Shown here: positions 1 through 7,102 of the stretch, piece after piece
Numbering within the stretch: position 1 is the first letter of the stretch
Layout: the number at the start of each line of letters is the position of its first letter
NCBI GenBank assembly: GCA_050954505.1
Contig: JBPBPY010000342.1
Location: 1-11,206 of the forward strand
Reading direction: 5' to 3'
Source of the DNA: JAQGMO01 sp050954505
GTDB taxonomy: Bacteria > Pseudomonadota > Gammaproteobacteria > Burkholderiales > Burkholderiaceae_D
Length of the DNA: 11,206 nt
Program-made: the position numbers and the translations under genes
Notes under the pieces: model-generated
What the model was told of the DNA's origin: nothing
The model's input: the letters and a program-made list of their open reading frames with translations, nothing else
The model's database searches: none

Positions 1-66
1 AACCTCAAACAGGCATTCGATCCGGCCGGCATCTTCAATCCTGGCCGCATGTACATCGATCTCTGA
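1..66 (+). CDS. glcE: Glycolate oxidase FAD-binding subunit GlcE, C-terminal end (partial)
   Basis: Only the last 21 codons and the TGA stop are inside the window, read in frame from base 1. The tail contains the sequence FDPAGIFNPGRMY, the typical C-terminal end of the GlcD/GlcE flavoprotein family, in which the phrase 'FDP-x-x-x-x-NPG(R/K)' closes the FAD-linked oxidase domain. GlcE is known as the smaller FAD-binding subunit of the GlcDEF glycolate oxidase, which oxidises glycolate to glyoxylate. The stop lies three bases before the glcF start, so the two genes are almost certainly co-transcribed and translationally coupled. The identification comes from this short tail together with the adjacent glcF. 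The body of the gene is outside the window. Confidence 0.85.
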   Translation, partial: NLKQAFDPAGIFNPGRMYIDL

Positions 67-69
67 GCC

Positions 70-1350
70 ATGCAAACCAATCTCGCTGACTTCATCAAAC
101 ACACGCGTGAAGGCGAAGAGGCCGACGCCATCCTGCGCAGCTGTGTCCACTGCGGTTTTTGCACAGCCACCTGCCCAACCTACCAATTGTTGGGCGATGA
201 GCTTGACGGCCCGCGCGGGCGCATCTACCTGATCAAGCAGGTCCTGGAGGGCAAGCCGGCCACCGCGCGTACGCAGGAGCATCTGGACCGCTGCCTGACC
301 TGCCGCAATTGCGAAACCACTTGCCCCTCGGGGGTGCGCTACGGCCGCCTGGTCGATATCGGCCGCAAGGTGGTTGACCTGCAGGTGCCGCGCCCGCTGG
401 GGCAGCGTGTCCTGCGCATCGCCTTGAAGGAAGTCCTGCCGCGCAAATGGTTGTTTACCCCTTTGCTCAAGAGCGGCCAGGCCGTGCGTTCGCTGTTGCC
501 GGCAAGTTTGCGCAACAAGGTGCCGCAGCATGTGCCGGCAGGTGCGTGGCCCAGCCGTACGCATGCGCGCAAGATGATCCTGCTCGACGGCTGCGTGCAG
601 CCGGCCATGTCTCCCAACATCAATGCCGCCACGGCGCGGGTCTTCGATGCACTCGGTGTGCAATTGCTGCTTGCCCCCAAGGCCGGCTGCTGCGGCGCCA
701 TTCGCCATCACTTGAACGACCATGAAGCCGCGCTCGACGACATGCGCCGCAATATCGACGCCTGGTGGCCGATGGTTGAAGCCGGCGCCGAAGCCATTGT
801 CATGACCGCCTCGGGTTGCGGTGCCATGGTCAAGGACTATGGCCACCTGCTGGCCCATGACCCGGGGTATGCGGCACGTGCCGCGCGGGTGGCGGAATTG
901 ACGCGCGACCTTTCGGAGCTGTTGCCGGCCTTCGAACACACGCTGGCCGAATTGGCACAGCGCAAAGCCGTGCAGCGGGAGCGTGAACATGGCACGCAGA
1001 TGGCCGGGCAGCGCGTGGTCTGGCATCCGCCGTGCACGCTGCAGCACGGCCAGCAAATCCGCGGCAAGGTCGAAAGCGTGCTGCGTGGCCTGGGCGTGGA
1101 GGTGATACTGTGCGCCGACAGTCATCTGTGCTGCGGCTCGGCAGGAACTTATTCGGTGCTGCAGCCGGAACTGGCCTACCGCCTGCGCGACGACAAGCTG
1201 GCCAAGCTGCAGGCCACGGGCGCAGCGGCCATCGTGTCGGCCAATATCGGTTGCCTGACGCACCTGCAATCCGGTACCACGACGCCGGTCAAGCATTGGA
1301 TCGAACTGGTCGACCAGGTCATGACCGGCGTTCGGGAAGCTGCGCAATAA
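70..1350 (+). CDS. glcF: Glycolate oxidase iron-sulfur subunit GlcF
   Basis: A 426-aa protein, a normal length for GlcF. It carries two ferredoxin-type 4Fe-4S motifs near the N-terminus: C25-x2-C28-x2-C31-x3-C35-P and C75-x2-C78-x2-C81-x3-C85-P. Two cysteine-rich CCG domains follow, with G-C175 and C207-C208-G in the first and P-C322 and C354-C355-G in the second. This is the known architecture of GlcF and related heterodisulfide-reductase-like subunits. In the family the subunit passes electrons from glycolate oxidation at the GlcD/GlcE flavins toward the membrane quinone pool. The ATG at 70 lies three bases after the glcE stop and has no strong Shine-Dalgarno of its own, so coupling to glcE translation is likely. 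No clear intrinsic terminator follows. The downstream gap is repetitive and GC-rich. Confidence 0.95.
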   Translation: MQTNLADFIKHTREGEEADAILRSCVHCGFCTATCPTYQLLGDELDGPRGRIYLIKQVLEGKPATARTQEHLDRCLTCRNCETTCPSGVRYGRLVDIGRKVVDLQVPRPLGQRVLRIALKEVLPRKWLFTPLLKSGQAVRSLLPASLRNKVPQHVPAGAWPSRTHARKMILLDGCVQPAMSPNINAATARVFDALGVQLLLAPKAGCCGAIRHHLNDHEAALDDMRRNIDAWWPMVEAGAEAIVMTASGCGAMVKDYGHLLAHDPGYAARAARVAELTRDLSELLPAFEHTLAELAQRKAVQREREHGTQMAGQRVVWHPPCTLQHGQQIRGKVESVLRGLGVEVILCADSHLCCGSAGTYSVLQPELAYRLRDDKLAKLQATGAAAIVSANIGCLTHLQSGTTTPVKHWIELVDQVMTGVREAAQ

Positions 1351-1369
1351 AACGTGCAGCCAAAGGATC

Positions 1370-1412
1370 GGCAAGCCAGCGGCAAGCCAGCGGCAAGCGA
1401 GCGGCAAGCGCG
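1370..1412. repeat. Short tandem repeat, 11-bp unit GGCAAGCCAGC, about 3.8 copies
   Basis: Directly after glcF the sequence repeats an 11-bp unit: two exact copies (1370-1380 and 1381-1391), one with a C-to-G change (1392-1402, GGCAAGCGAGC) and a degraded fourth (from 1403). The core GCAAGCC also forms the 7-bp tandem array at 7097-7135, in the same orientation. The array is non-coding and lies between two convergent operons. Its function is unknown. Confidence 0.85.
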
Positions 1413-1435
1413 ACCAGATTGGTGGCGCCAACGAG

Positions 1436-1454
1436 CCCGGGACGGTCCCCCGGG
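1436..1454. repeat. GC-rich inverted repeat (CCCGGG arms) in the convergent gap
   Basis: Two CCCGGG hexamers at 1436-1441 and 1449-1454 enclose a 7-base spacer and can form a hairpin. A second possible stem, ACAGG/CCTGT at 1473-1488, follows and is trailed by GTTTCCC. Neither has a proper U-tract. They may help end glcF transcription, but I would not call either a confident intrinsic terminator. Confidence 0.35.
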
Positions 1455-1527
1455 TGCAGGCAAGCATGCCGGACAGGACCGCGCCTGTGTTTCCCGTCGC
1501 ACCTAACAGGCGCGGCGTCTCTGCTGC

Positions 1528-1551
1528 GCAGGCATCTGCAAGCTTGCCTGC
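1528..1551. repeat. Inverted repeat just beyond the 677-aa gene's stop codon
   Basis: A 7-bp stem (GCAGGCA at 1528-1534, TGCCTGC at 1545-1551) with a 10-base loop sits four bases beyond the stop codon of the leftward operon. Its position fits a 3'-end structure for that operon. No T-run follows on the minus strand, so a factor-independent terminator is not well supported. The same six-base arms recur in the hairpin at 9558-9577. Confidence 0.4.
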
Positions 1552-1554
1552 CGG

Positions 1555-3588
1555 TCAATCGGTTTTATGGGCATCGACTTTTTCCCCAAACGACAATCGC
1601 CGAGCGATGCCGGCCATGCGCTGCGCTGACTGCGGCGTCACGCGCGCCGTCCCGACGGGAAATTTCGCTGGCGATGCCGCGGGCGATGCAGCTGGCTCGG
1701 GTGCTGCCGACTTGATCGGCGTGCGCCGGCGCAAGGGACCTGATTCTGCGGTAACCCGGGTACTGTCACCGGTCGGCGTGGCGGGTTCCGAGCGGGCATT
1801 ACGCTGCTTGCGGGAATTGCTTAGCCGCCCATGACGGCGCGAGCGCTGGATCGATTGCGACTGCGTGCTGTCGGAGGCCGCCACCGTCATGGTCGACGCC
1901 AGTTCGCTGTCGGGCGCCGGCTGTTCCGACAAGCCATCGCTGTTGTTCAATACAGTGCCGCGAATGCGTGACGGCGGTGTGGCATGCCTTTCCTCGATCT
2001 CGATATCGTCGAAACGCACCTTGGCCGGCAGGCGCACCGGCGTGCCCAGCTCGATGTCGCGCACGCCTTCGCCGCGTGCGGCGCGCGAGCGTTCTGCCAC
2101 ACCTTCGGCAACACCAAGGCAGGCAGCCAGCAGCAGGCCGACCAAATGGATGCATTCGTTACGGGCAAAAAAGCCGATCGGCATGACCTGGAACAGGCCG
2201 GGCAGCATATCGTTGACGATGGCGCCAAACATGGCGTCGGCGTCTTCGCTTTTGAGCGGATAGGCCGTCAGCAGCGTTTGCGGCATCAGACACAATGCCT
2301 TGCCCAGCATGGCAGTGACGGTGGTGAGCAGCTGGGCCGAAGAAAACAGCTTGCGCAAATCATGCGCCCAGAAGCCGAACATGCTGGCGCGCGCAGTGGC
2401 CAGTTGCAGTTTGGCCTCGATGCGCTGGCGTTCGAGCTTGAGTCCCTCGCGACGCTGGCGCAGCACAATACGGGTTGCGCGATTGGCATTGAGCAGGGCG
2501 GCCCTGTTGGCGACCAGCTCCTGTTCGATATCCTGCTTGAGGCTTTCCAGATACTGCTTTTTCTGCTGCCACAAGGCGCGGCTGCGATTGACGGTTTCAG
2601 TGCCTGCCAGGTGGTCGAGTCCATGTGCGCGGCAAGACTTTGCCATCGAGGCGCGCGCGAGTTGCGAAAAACTCATGAACAAGGCACCGGAAATGCTGCC
2701 GGCGACAAACTTTTCCGCCAGGTCGAGCAGCACACCAGGTGTGCCAGGGTGAACCAGCTGCTGGGGGAAGTGGCGCAACAGCAGCAGGCGTATGGTTGTC
2801 ATCACCCCATACGGAGCGCAGGTCAGGTCATCGGTGCACATCTTGCTGATGTACAAAAGACCGATCTGTTCCAGCACCCGGTTCTGACGTGGCGTCAGCC
2901 CTGCCAGCCGTTCGGCACTGACATCGCGCGCCGCATTGCCGGCACACAGGCTGCGCAAACGCTCACGCAGGCGCATCTGGTCGCACTCGCGCGCCAGGCG
3001 CAGCAATTCATCGTCCGGATTGGTCCAGACCGTATCACGCAAGCGCTCGGCCAGCGGCGGCAACAGTGTCCAGCACACGACCACTGCGGTGGTGCTCGCT
3101 ACCGCGCTGCCGCTGGCTGCGAACGCAGCCGACCCGGCCCAGAACGGCAAATAGTTGACCAGGCCTGCAGCCGCGTTCCAGAAGTATTTACGGCACCCGG
3201 CGCGGCGCTCGACCTGCCAGGTCTGCCAGTTGGCACGGTACAACTGCTGCAAGGCACGGGTGGTGTCACTGCGTGCGAACGCGGTGCGTTCAGCCTGCAC
3301 GGCGAAGCCGGCATTGCCGTCTTGCTCGGCCGGCTGCACCTGCTGGGCTGCAGCGAAGACCTCGGCCAGATTGATGCGCGTGCCACCCAGCTGCGAACGA
3401 TGGGGCGTGCCATCCGGCGTGGGCTGCAGGGAGTGCAGGCGCGATGCCGGCGCCGAAATGCCGGTACTGGTACTGATGCTTGTATTGGCACTGGCGCCGC
3501 CTTCGAACATGGCTGGAGCCGGTGTCTGGCTGCCACGGGCCTGCGGTGTGCCTGGCGTATCGGGCGTGGCCGGCAGAGGATGAAGCAT
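1555..3588 (-). CDS. Putative type III-secreted membrane-associated effector, 677 aa, paralogue of the upstream 928-aa protein
   Basis: I do not recognise a named family. The protein has a Ser/Thr/Pro/Ala-rich, probably disordered N-terminus (1-70). A two-lobed hydrophobic stretch covers about 138-178, and further hydrophobic stretches lie at about 260-272, 287-308, 416-442 and 460-495. A charged, Gln/Arg/Glu-rich helical region at 330-400 looks like a coiled coil. A polar, basic Ser/Pro/Arg tail runs from 500 to 677. Several pieces match the 928-aa neighbour in the same order: AG-x-x-S-G at 296-301, EGLKLE near 381-386 and GKALCLMP at 429-436, followed by a K-V-R-F segment at 523-526. It is the last gene of the chaperone operon, 31 bases after the preceding stop. 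The start is uncertain. The ATG at 3588 has GAGG only two bases upstream. An ATG at 3639 would add 17 residues and overlap the upstream gene by 20 bases. A secreted effector is inferred from context. A resident membrane protein is the alternative. Confidence 0.6.
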   Translation of the reverse strand: MLHPLPATPDTPGTPQARGSQTPAPAMFEGGASANTSISTSTGISAPASRLHSLQPTPDGTPHRSQLGGTRINLAEVFAAAQQVQPAEQDGNAGFAVQAERTAFARSDTTRALQQLYRANWQTWQVERRAGCRKYFWNAAAGLVNYLPFWAGSAAFAASGSAVASTTAVVVCWTLLPPLAERLRDTVWTNPDDELLRLARECDQMRLRERLRSLCAGNAARDVSAERLAGLTPRQNRVLEQIGLLYISKMCTDDLTCAPYGVMTTIRLLLLRHFPQQLVHPGTPGVLLDLAEKFVAGSISGALFMSFSQLARASMAKSCRAHGLDHLAGTETVNRSRALWQQKKQYLESLKQDIEQELVANRAALLNANRATRIVLRQRREGLKLERQRIEAKLQLATARASMFGFWAHDLRKLFSSAQLLTTVTAMLGKALCLMPQTLLTAYPLKSEDADAMFGAIVNDMLPGLFQVMPIGFFARNECIHLVGLLLAACLGVAEGVAERSRAARGEGVRDIELGTPVRLPAKVRFDDIEIEERHATPPSRIRGTVLNNSDGLSEQPAPDSELASTMTVAASDSTQSQSIQRSRRHGRLSNSRKQRNARSEPATPTGDSTRVTAESGPLRRRTPIKSAAPEPAASPAASPAKFPVGTARVTPQSAQRMAGIARRLSFGEKVDAHKTD

Positions 3589-3619
3589 GGCCTCATACGA
3601 CGAGCGGCGCTGCCGGTTC

Positions 3620-6406
3620 CTAAGTGGCGAAGCGCACATGCTCGACGTCGGTGCTGCGGCGCGATGCGCGCGCCGGTGGTTGATGAGACGCGCCCTCGGC
3701 GCGGTGCAGATTTGCGCTGCCGGGATCTGCTGCCGGTTCGCCGGCCACGTCGTCCAGCGCAAGTGGAATTTCGATCAGGACATCGGAACTGTCCTCCTGC
3801 GGTCCGGGAGGCAGGATACGCTGGTCGGAGCTGCTGTCGACATCATTGGCAACGGGCTGGCTGACCGGTATCGGCGTATGCAACTGGTCGCGTATGGCTT
3901 GCCGCAGCCGCCGGCGTTTCTCGATCGGGTCTTCCTCGGTGCCAGCGTAAATTGCATCAATGATTGCCTGCTTGCGCTGCAGCTCGGCGATGTAGGATTG
4001 TTCCTCCGGGCTGTGGCCGACAGATGCCGTCGAGGTATCGCTGTCACTGGAAGTGCTGTTGCGTTGCGCAGTGCTGCTTTCTGCCGAGGCAGCATCGTCG
4101 TCCTCGTGCGCATCGACTGCATCGGTTTCGATTCCGATTCCTGGTTCCTGATCCGTAGCCTGGGCCTCTTCGGCAAAGCGTACCCGTGGTGCATGCCGCG
4201 GTCCCCGGGCGCTGGCATCCTCTGCATCAGCGCGACGCACGGCGGGGCCACCGTAATTGAAACCTGCCCGCGCGACATGGAGATACCGGTCAGCAGATCG
4301 GCGCGCCAGCCGATCCTGCTCCTCGAGGTGGATGTCATACTCTTTGCGCAGGAAAGCCATGCCCTTATGCAGACCTTTGGGGAAGCCGGCCGAAGAATGA
4401 ATGCCTACCGCCAGTTCCATGCGGGTACAAAAGCCTGGAAAAATCAGGATAATGTTGATTAATGCATGGGCAATCAATTTTGACTCGACCGATGCCTCGG
4501 GCGCGCGCATCGATGCGGTCAAGGCAGTAACCAAGGCCGCCGGCATCAGGCACAGGATCTTGCCAATGAAACTGCTGTTGTTTTCGATCCGGTTGCCGCG
4601 CAACTCCTGTTCGGTGTCCATTTCGACGCTTGGCCTTTTCTTTGCCATCCACAGTGACCAGTCGTACGTCATCGAACCCCAGAGCGTGGTTTTGGCCGAA
4701 GCGCGCTTGAAATCGAGCTTGAGTCCGTCGAGTGCATTGTTGAGTTTCGAGCGGTCCCGCCGCTTGAAGGCAGCGTTGTCCTTGTTCGCTTCCAGATAGT
4801 CTTCAATGTCCTGGATATAGGCACCCAGAAATGCAGCCTCGGTTCTCCAGACTTCCTTGTTCTTGGTCACCGTTTCCACCGCGCCTTCAAAACCCATGAT
4901 CTTGTGTTCCATGAAGTAGCGGCGCACTGCCTGAAAAGTCAGGGCAGTCAAGCCGCCGGCAAAACCGCCGGCAATGAGCCTGCCGAACATCTGATTGGCC
5001 ATGGTTTTTCCGGTCGGCAGACTGCCGTAGATCGATTCATTGAAGATATTCAGGAACAAGGCGGCCACAAAACCATTTACGCAGTAGAACGAGTAGGAAG
5101 CCTGGTCGCTGGGAAATTGCTTGAGCCAGGATTCGGTGAAACTGAATGAGGCACGCACTTCACTGGCGGAATAAAAACCGGGTTCCACGACACCGGTGGC
5201 CGGGTTCTTGATGACGGCGTAATAGCTTTTGCACGGTTTGCCACACCATTGCTGCCATCCGTCACGCAGCGACCGATAGTTCCATTTGGCCGTTTCCAGA
5301 TACACGCTCTGGTGCGGGCTGGAGACCGTGGTCGGGCGCAGCCTGTCGACCCAGGTCAAACCGAATTGCCATGTCAGTCCGGAGATCAACGGCACCGCCA
5401 GCGCCGACCATGGCGAATAACCGAGAACACCCATGACGACGCTGAACATGTTGCCGGTACCAAAGCAAGCCCAATTTCCGACCCAGCCAGACAGGAAAAT
5501 GAAGAATTCCTTTTCAACCCGGTGTTCCTTGTAGTAGGCGTCGAGCTCGCTGAGTTTTTTCTCGGCAGTCGTTTCCAGGGCACTGGTTTGCGGCTTCATG
5601 ATTTCGGTACGCATCCAGTCGAGAAATTCCTTCTCCCGCTTGGTCTTGCCGCCATGCTGCAGTTCCAGCGAATCCTGTGCTTGCGATTGGATGAACTCAT
5701 CCTGGTATTGCTGCATGAGTTCGCGCAGATGCTTGCTGGTTCCCATACCCAGTTCGATATCGCCTTCGGCGTGTCGGCTGCGCTCGGCCAACTTGAGAAC
5801 CTTGCGCTGTACGTGGCGCAGGTTGGCCGCCGACAGCCGCGTGAGAATGCGTGCATCGATGTCGCGCAAATTATTGCGGTCAAAGCCAGCCTTTGTCTTG
5901 CCGCTGCGGATCGATGCAGTGCCGGCGACCGTATCGGAAACGGCTCCGGCATCGGTGCGGCCTTGCGGCACCCGCGGCCTTCTTCGCATTGCCGCCGGGT
6001 GCTGGCCAGCGGCCGGCTTCCTGTCCGGGGTATCGAGGTTAACCGTAAGGTAATCGCGCAGGTCCACGCTTTCCTCGCTGCTCTCGGCCTGGCTCGAGGA
6101 AAACGAACTCGATGTGTCGATGCCAGCAAGGGGCTGGCGGCGCAAGCCTGTCACCGGCGTGGTGCGCACGCCTTCTGCGCCGTCGAAGGCAATGCCGTTG
6201 CGGTAATCGGCGGGACCGGACGATTCGCTGCTGGTCGCAAGCAGCAGATCATCGGCATAGCGCTGATGGCGCAAGGCCTGCGTTGGCGGCGGCGCTTCAT
6301 CGTGTTCAACGATGACTTCATTGAGATCGGCCACGCTGGTGGTCGTCTCGTGTCCCGTGTGGTCCCACTGCAGCCAGACGAGCAGCGACTTCTTCAAGCG
6401 GTCCAT
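3620..6406 (-). CDS. Putative large type III-secreted membrane-associated effector, 928 aa
   Basis: I do not recognise a named family. The N-terminal 180 residues are polar and Ser-rich (for example S-S-S-F-S-S-S near 99-105) with no signal peptide, as is common for type III substrates. A mostly helical, charged region (180-300) leads to a tight pair of hydrophobic segments at about 301-327 and 333-352. More hydrophobic segments lie at about 442-458, 472-493 (with a Gly-rich AGG-x-AGG stretch), 612-630 and 644-660. A charged helical stretch at 510-575 may be a coiled coil. After 720 the protein is disordered and acidic/Ser-rich, with R-V-R-F at 741-744 and H-V-R-F three residues before the end. 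The ATG has a good ribosome site (AAAGGA, five to six bases away) and follows the chaperone stop by 32 bases. A chaperone gene directly upstream is the usual arrangement for an effector and its cognate chaperone. The secreted role is inferred, with no secretion assay or homology search behind it. Confidence 0.62.
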   Translation of the reverse strand: MDRLKKSLLVWLQWDHTGHETTTSVADLNEVIVEHDEAPPPTQALRHQRYADDLLLATSSESSGPADYRNGIAFDGAEGVRTTPVTGLRRQPLAGIDTSSSFSSSQAESSEESVDLRDYLTVNLDTPDRKPAAGQHPAAMRRRPRVPQGRTDAGAVSDTVAGTASIRSGKTKAGFDRNNLRDIDARILTRLSAANLRHVQRKVLKLAERSRHAEGDIELGMGTSKHLRELMQQYQDEFIQSQAQDSLELQHGGKTKREKEFLDWMRTEIMKPQTSALETTAEKKLSELDAYYKEHRVEKEFFIFLSGWVGNWACFGTGNMFSVVMGVLGYSPWSALAVPLISGLTWQFGLTWVDRLRPTTVSSPHQSVYLETAKWNYRSLRDGWQQWCGKPCKSYYAVIKNPATGVVEPGFYSASEVRASFSFTESWLKQFPSDQASYSFYCVNGFVAALFLNIFNESIYGSLPTGKTMANQMFGRLIAGGFAGGLTALTFQAVRRYFMEHKIMGFEGAVETVTKNKEVWRTEAAFLGAYIQDIEDYLEANKDNAAFKRRDRSKLNNALDGLKLDFKRASAKTTLWGSMTYDWSLWMAKKRPSVEMDTEQELRGNRIENNSSFIGKILCLMPAALVTALTASMRAPEASVESKLIAHALINIILIFPGFCTRMELAVGIHSSAGFPKGLHKGMAFLRKEYDIHLEEQDRLARRSADRYLHVARAGFNYGGPAVRRADAEDASARGPRHAPRVRFAEEAQATDQEPGIGIETDAVDAHEDDDAASAESSTAQRNSTSSDSDTSTASVGHSPEEQSYIAELQRKQAIIDAIYAGTEEDPIEKRRRLRQAIRDQLHTPIPVSQPVANDVDSSSDQRILPPGPQEDSSDVLIEIPLALDDVAGEPAADPGSANLHRAEGASHQPPARASRRSTDVEHVRFAT

Positions 6407-6438
6407 GTGTTTCCTTTCAACACAACTAACATGTTTGC

Positions 6439-6903
6439 CTAGGCCAGGTCCATCATCGACGCCGCGCCGTTCTGGCGGCGGCCGTCCTGCGGCGCGGGCG
6501 GTGTCAGCAGCAGGCCCTGGCGCAAGGCCTTGGCCTGGTCGGCATAGGTACGCAGCGCCTCTGCCAGCACCTTGCCTTCCAGCGTTTCAGGTTCATACAG
6601 GTGGACGATGAACAGGGCGTTGCCGCTGGCCGGATCAATGGCATACACACCCGTGGTCTTGGTGCCCGACAGCAGGTTCAGGGTCAGCAGGTTTTCAAAC
6701 ACATGGGCGCGGCGTTCATGCTCGACCGCGCCCAGGTCGACATAGCAGAACAGGATGTCCGGACTCTCTTGTTCATCGAGGAACAGGCCGATCGTCACGC
6801 CGTCGATGTCGACCTGGCCGAATTGCACCAGCGAGGCGCACTGCTTTTCATCCAATTCCCTGCCAGCACGTTCACACAGTGCCTTGAACTGCGCATCAGT
6901 CAT
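6439..6903 (-). CDS. CesT-family type III secretion chaperone-like protein, 154 aa
   Basis: A small acidic protein (23 Asp/Glu against 13 Lys/Arg) with the length expected of class I type III chaperones (about 120-170 aa). The central segment, with FENLLTLNLL at 69-78, then a short G-T-K turn, G-V-Y-A-I-D-P at 85-91 and S-G-N-A-L-F at 93-98, follows the typical CesT/Tir-chaperone pattern of a helix ending in LN, a turn and paired strands ending in a D-P-x-(S/T)-G hairpin. A C-terminal helix (about 106-129) follows, then a Pro/Gln-rich tail. Known family members are cytoplasmic homodimers that bind the N-terminal region of one or a few effectors and deliver them to the secretion ATPase. It is first in a three-gene operon ahead of two large proteins, which are its likely clients. 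The ATG at 6903 is preferred over an in-frame TTG at 6930, because the codons between them contain the ribosome site. Confidence 0.78.
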   Translation of the reverse strand: MTDAQFKALCERAGRELDEKQCASLVQFGQVDIDGVTIGLFLDEQESPDILFCYVDLGAVEHERRAHVFENLLTLNLLSGTKTTGVYAIDPASGNALFIVHLYEPETLEGKVLAEALRTYADQAKALRQGLLLTPPAPQDGRRQNGAASMMDLA

Positions 6904-6906
6904 GAA

Positions 6907-6920
6907 TCCTTGTTCCTCTC
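6907..6920 (-). promoter_or_regulatory. Ribosome binding site of the chaperone gene
   Basis: Read on the minus strand, GAGAGGAACAAGGA ends three bases before the ATG at 6903. It contains two purine-rich Shine-Dalgarno candidates, AGGA about ten bases away and AAGGA three bases away. Because it occupies the codons between the TTG at 6930 and the ATG, it argues for the ATG as the true start. Confidence 0.6.
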
Positions 6921-6980
6921 GTGGTAGCAAGCCAGCCGGAATGCGGCCTGCCCAGCGCCATGATTCGTCATGGCCCTGCT

Positions 6981-7008
6981 TGAGTAACCCGCCATGGGCA
7001 ACGGTTCA
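6981..7008 (-). promoter_or_regulatory. Weak hrp-box-like sequence upstream of the chaperone operon
   Basis: On the minus strand TGAACC, 15 bases, then TTACTCA resembles the HrpL sigma-factor consensus GGAACC-N15/16-CCACNNA. It differs at the first base of the left half and the first two bases of the right half. Position supports it: it ends 77 bases before the chaperone ATG and points at it. The mismatches make a chance match quite possible. If real, it would tie the operon to a HrpL-type type III regulon. Confidence 0.22.
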
Positions 7009-7090
7009 CGATTGTTAGCGCAGAGGGGAAAATGCTGACAGACTTGCGCTGCAGATTGTTGCGGCACGCGCATGGCTGCACGGCTTGCTT

Positions 7091-7102
7091 GCTTGCGCAA
7101 GC
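7091..7102. repeat. Perfect 12-bp palindrome GCTTGCGCAAGC
   Basis: The palindrome sits at the left edge of the 7-bp tandem array. A GGCTTGC copy at 7082-7088 can also pair with any GCAAGCC of the array, so the region can fold into several alternative hairpins. It lies between the chaperone gene and pilU and is non-coding. Confidence 0.7.

Noticed and set aside
3586..3762. The longest in-frame start of the 677-aa gene, beginning at 3762
   Set aside because: It would overlap the 928-aa gene by more than 140 bases and add an Arg-rich stretch typical of out-of-frame reading. The ATG at 3588, or possibly 3639, is more plausible.
1984..3864. A 626-codon open frame on the plus strand opposite the 677-aa gene
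   Set aside because: It is antisense to the better-supported leftward gene and overlaps the next gene too. It has no recognisable domain or ribosome site, and long stop-free antisense frames are expected in GC-rich coding DNA. The minus-strand frame has a paralogue in the next gene, which supports it as the real one.
5249..6442. A 397-codon open frame on the plus strand opposite the 928-aa gene
   Set aside because: It is antisense to the effector-like gene, with no family motif, and the minus-strand gene has a good ribosome site and operon spacing.
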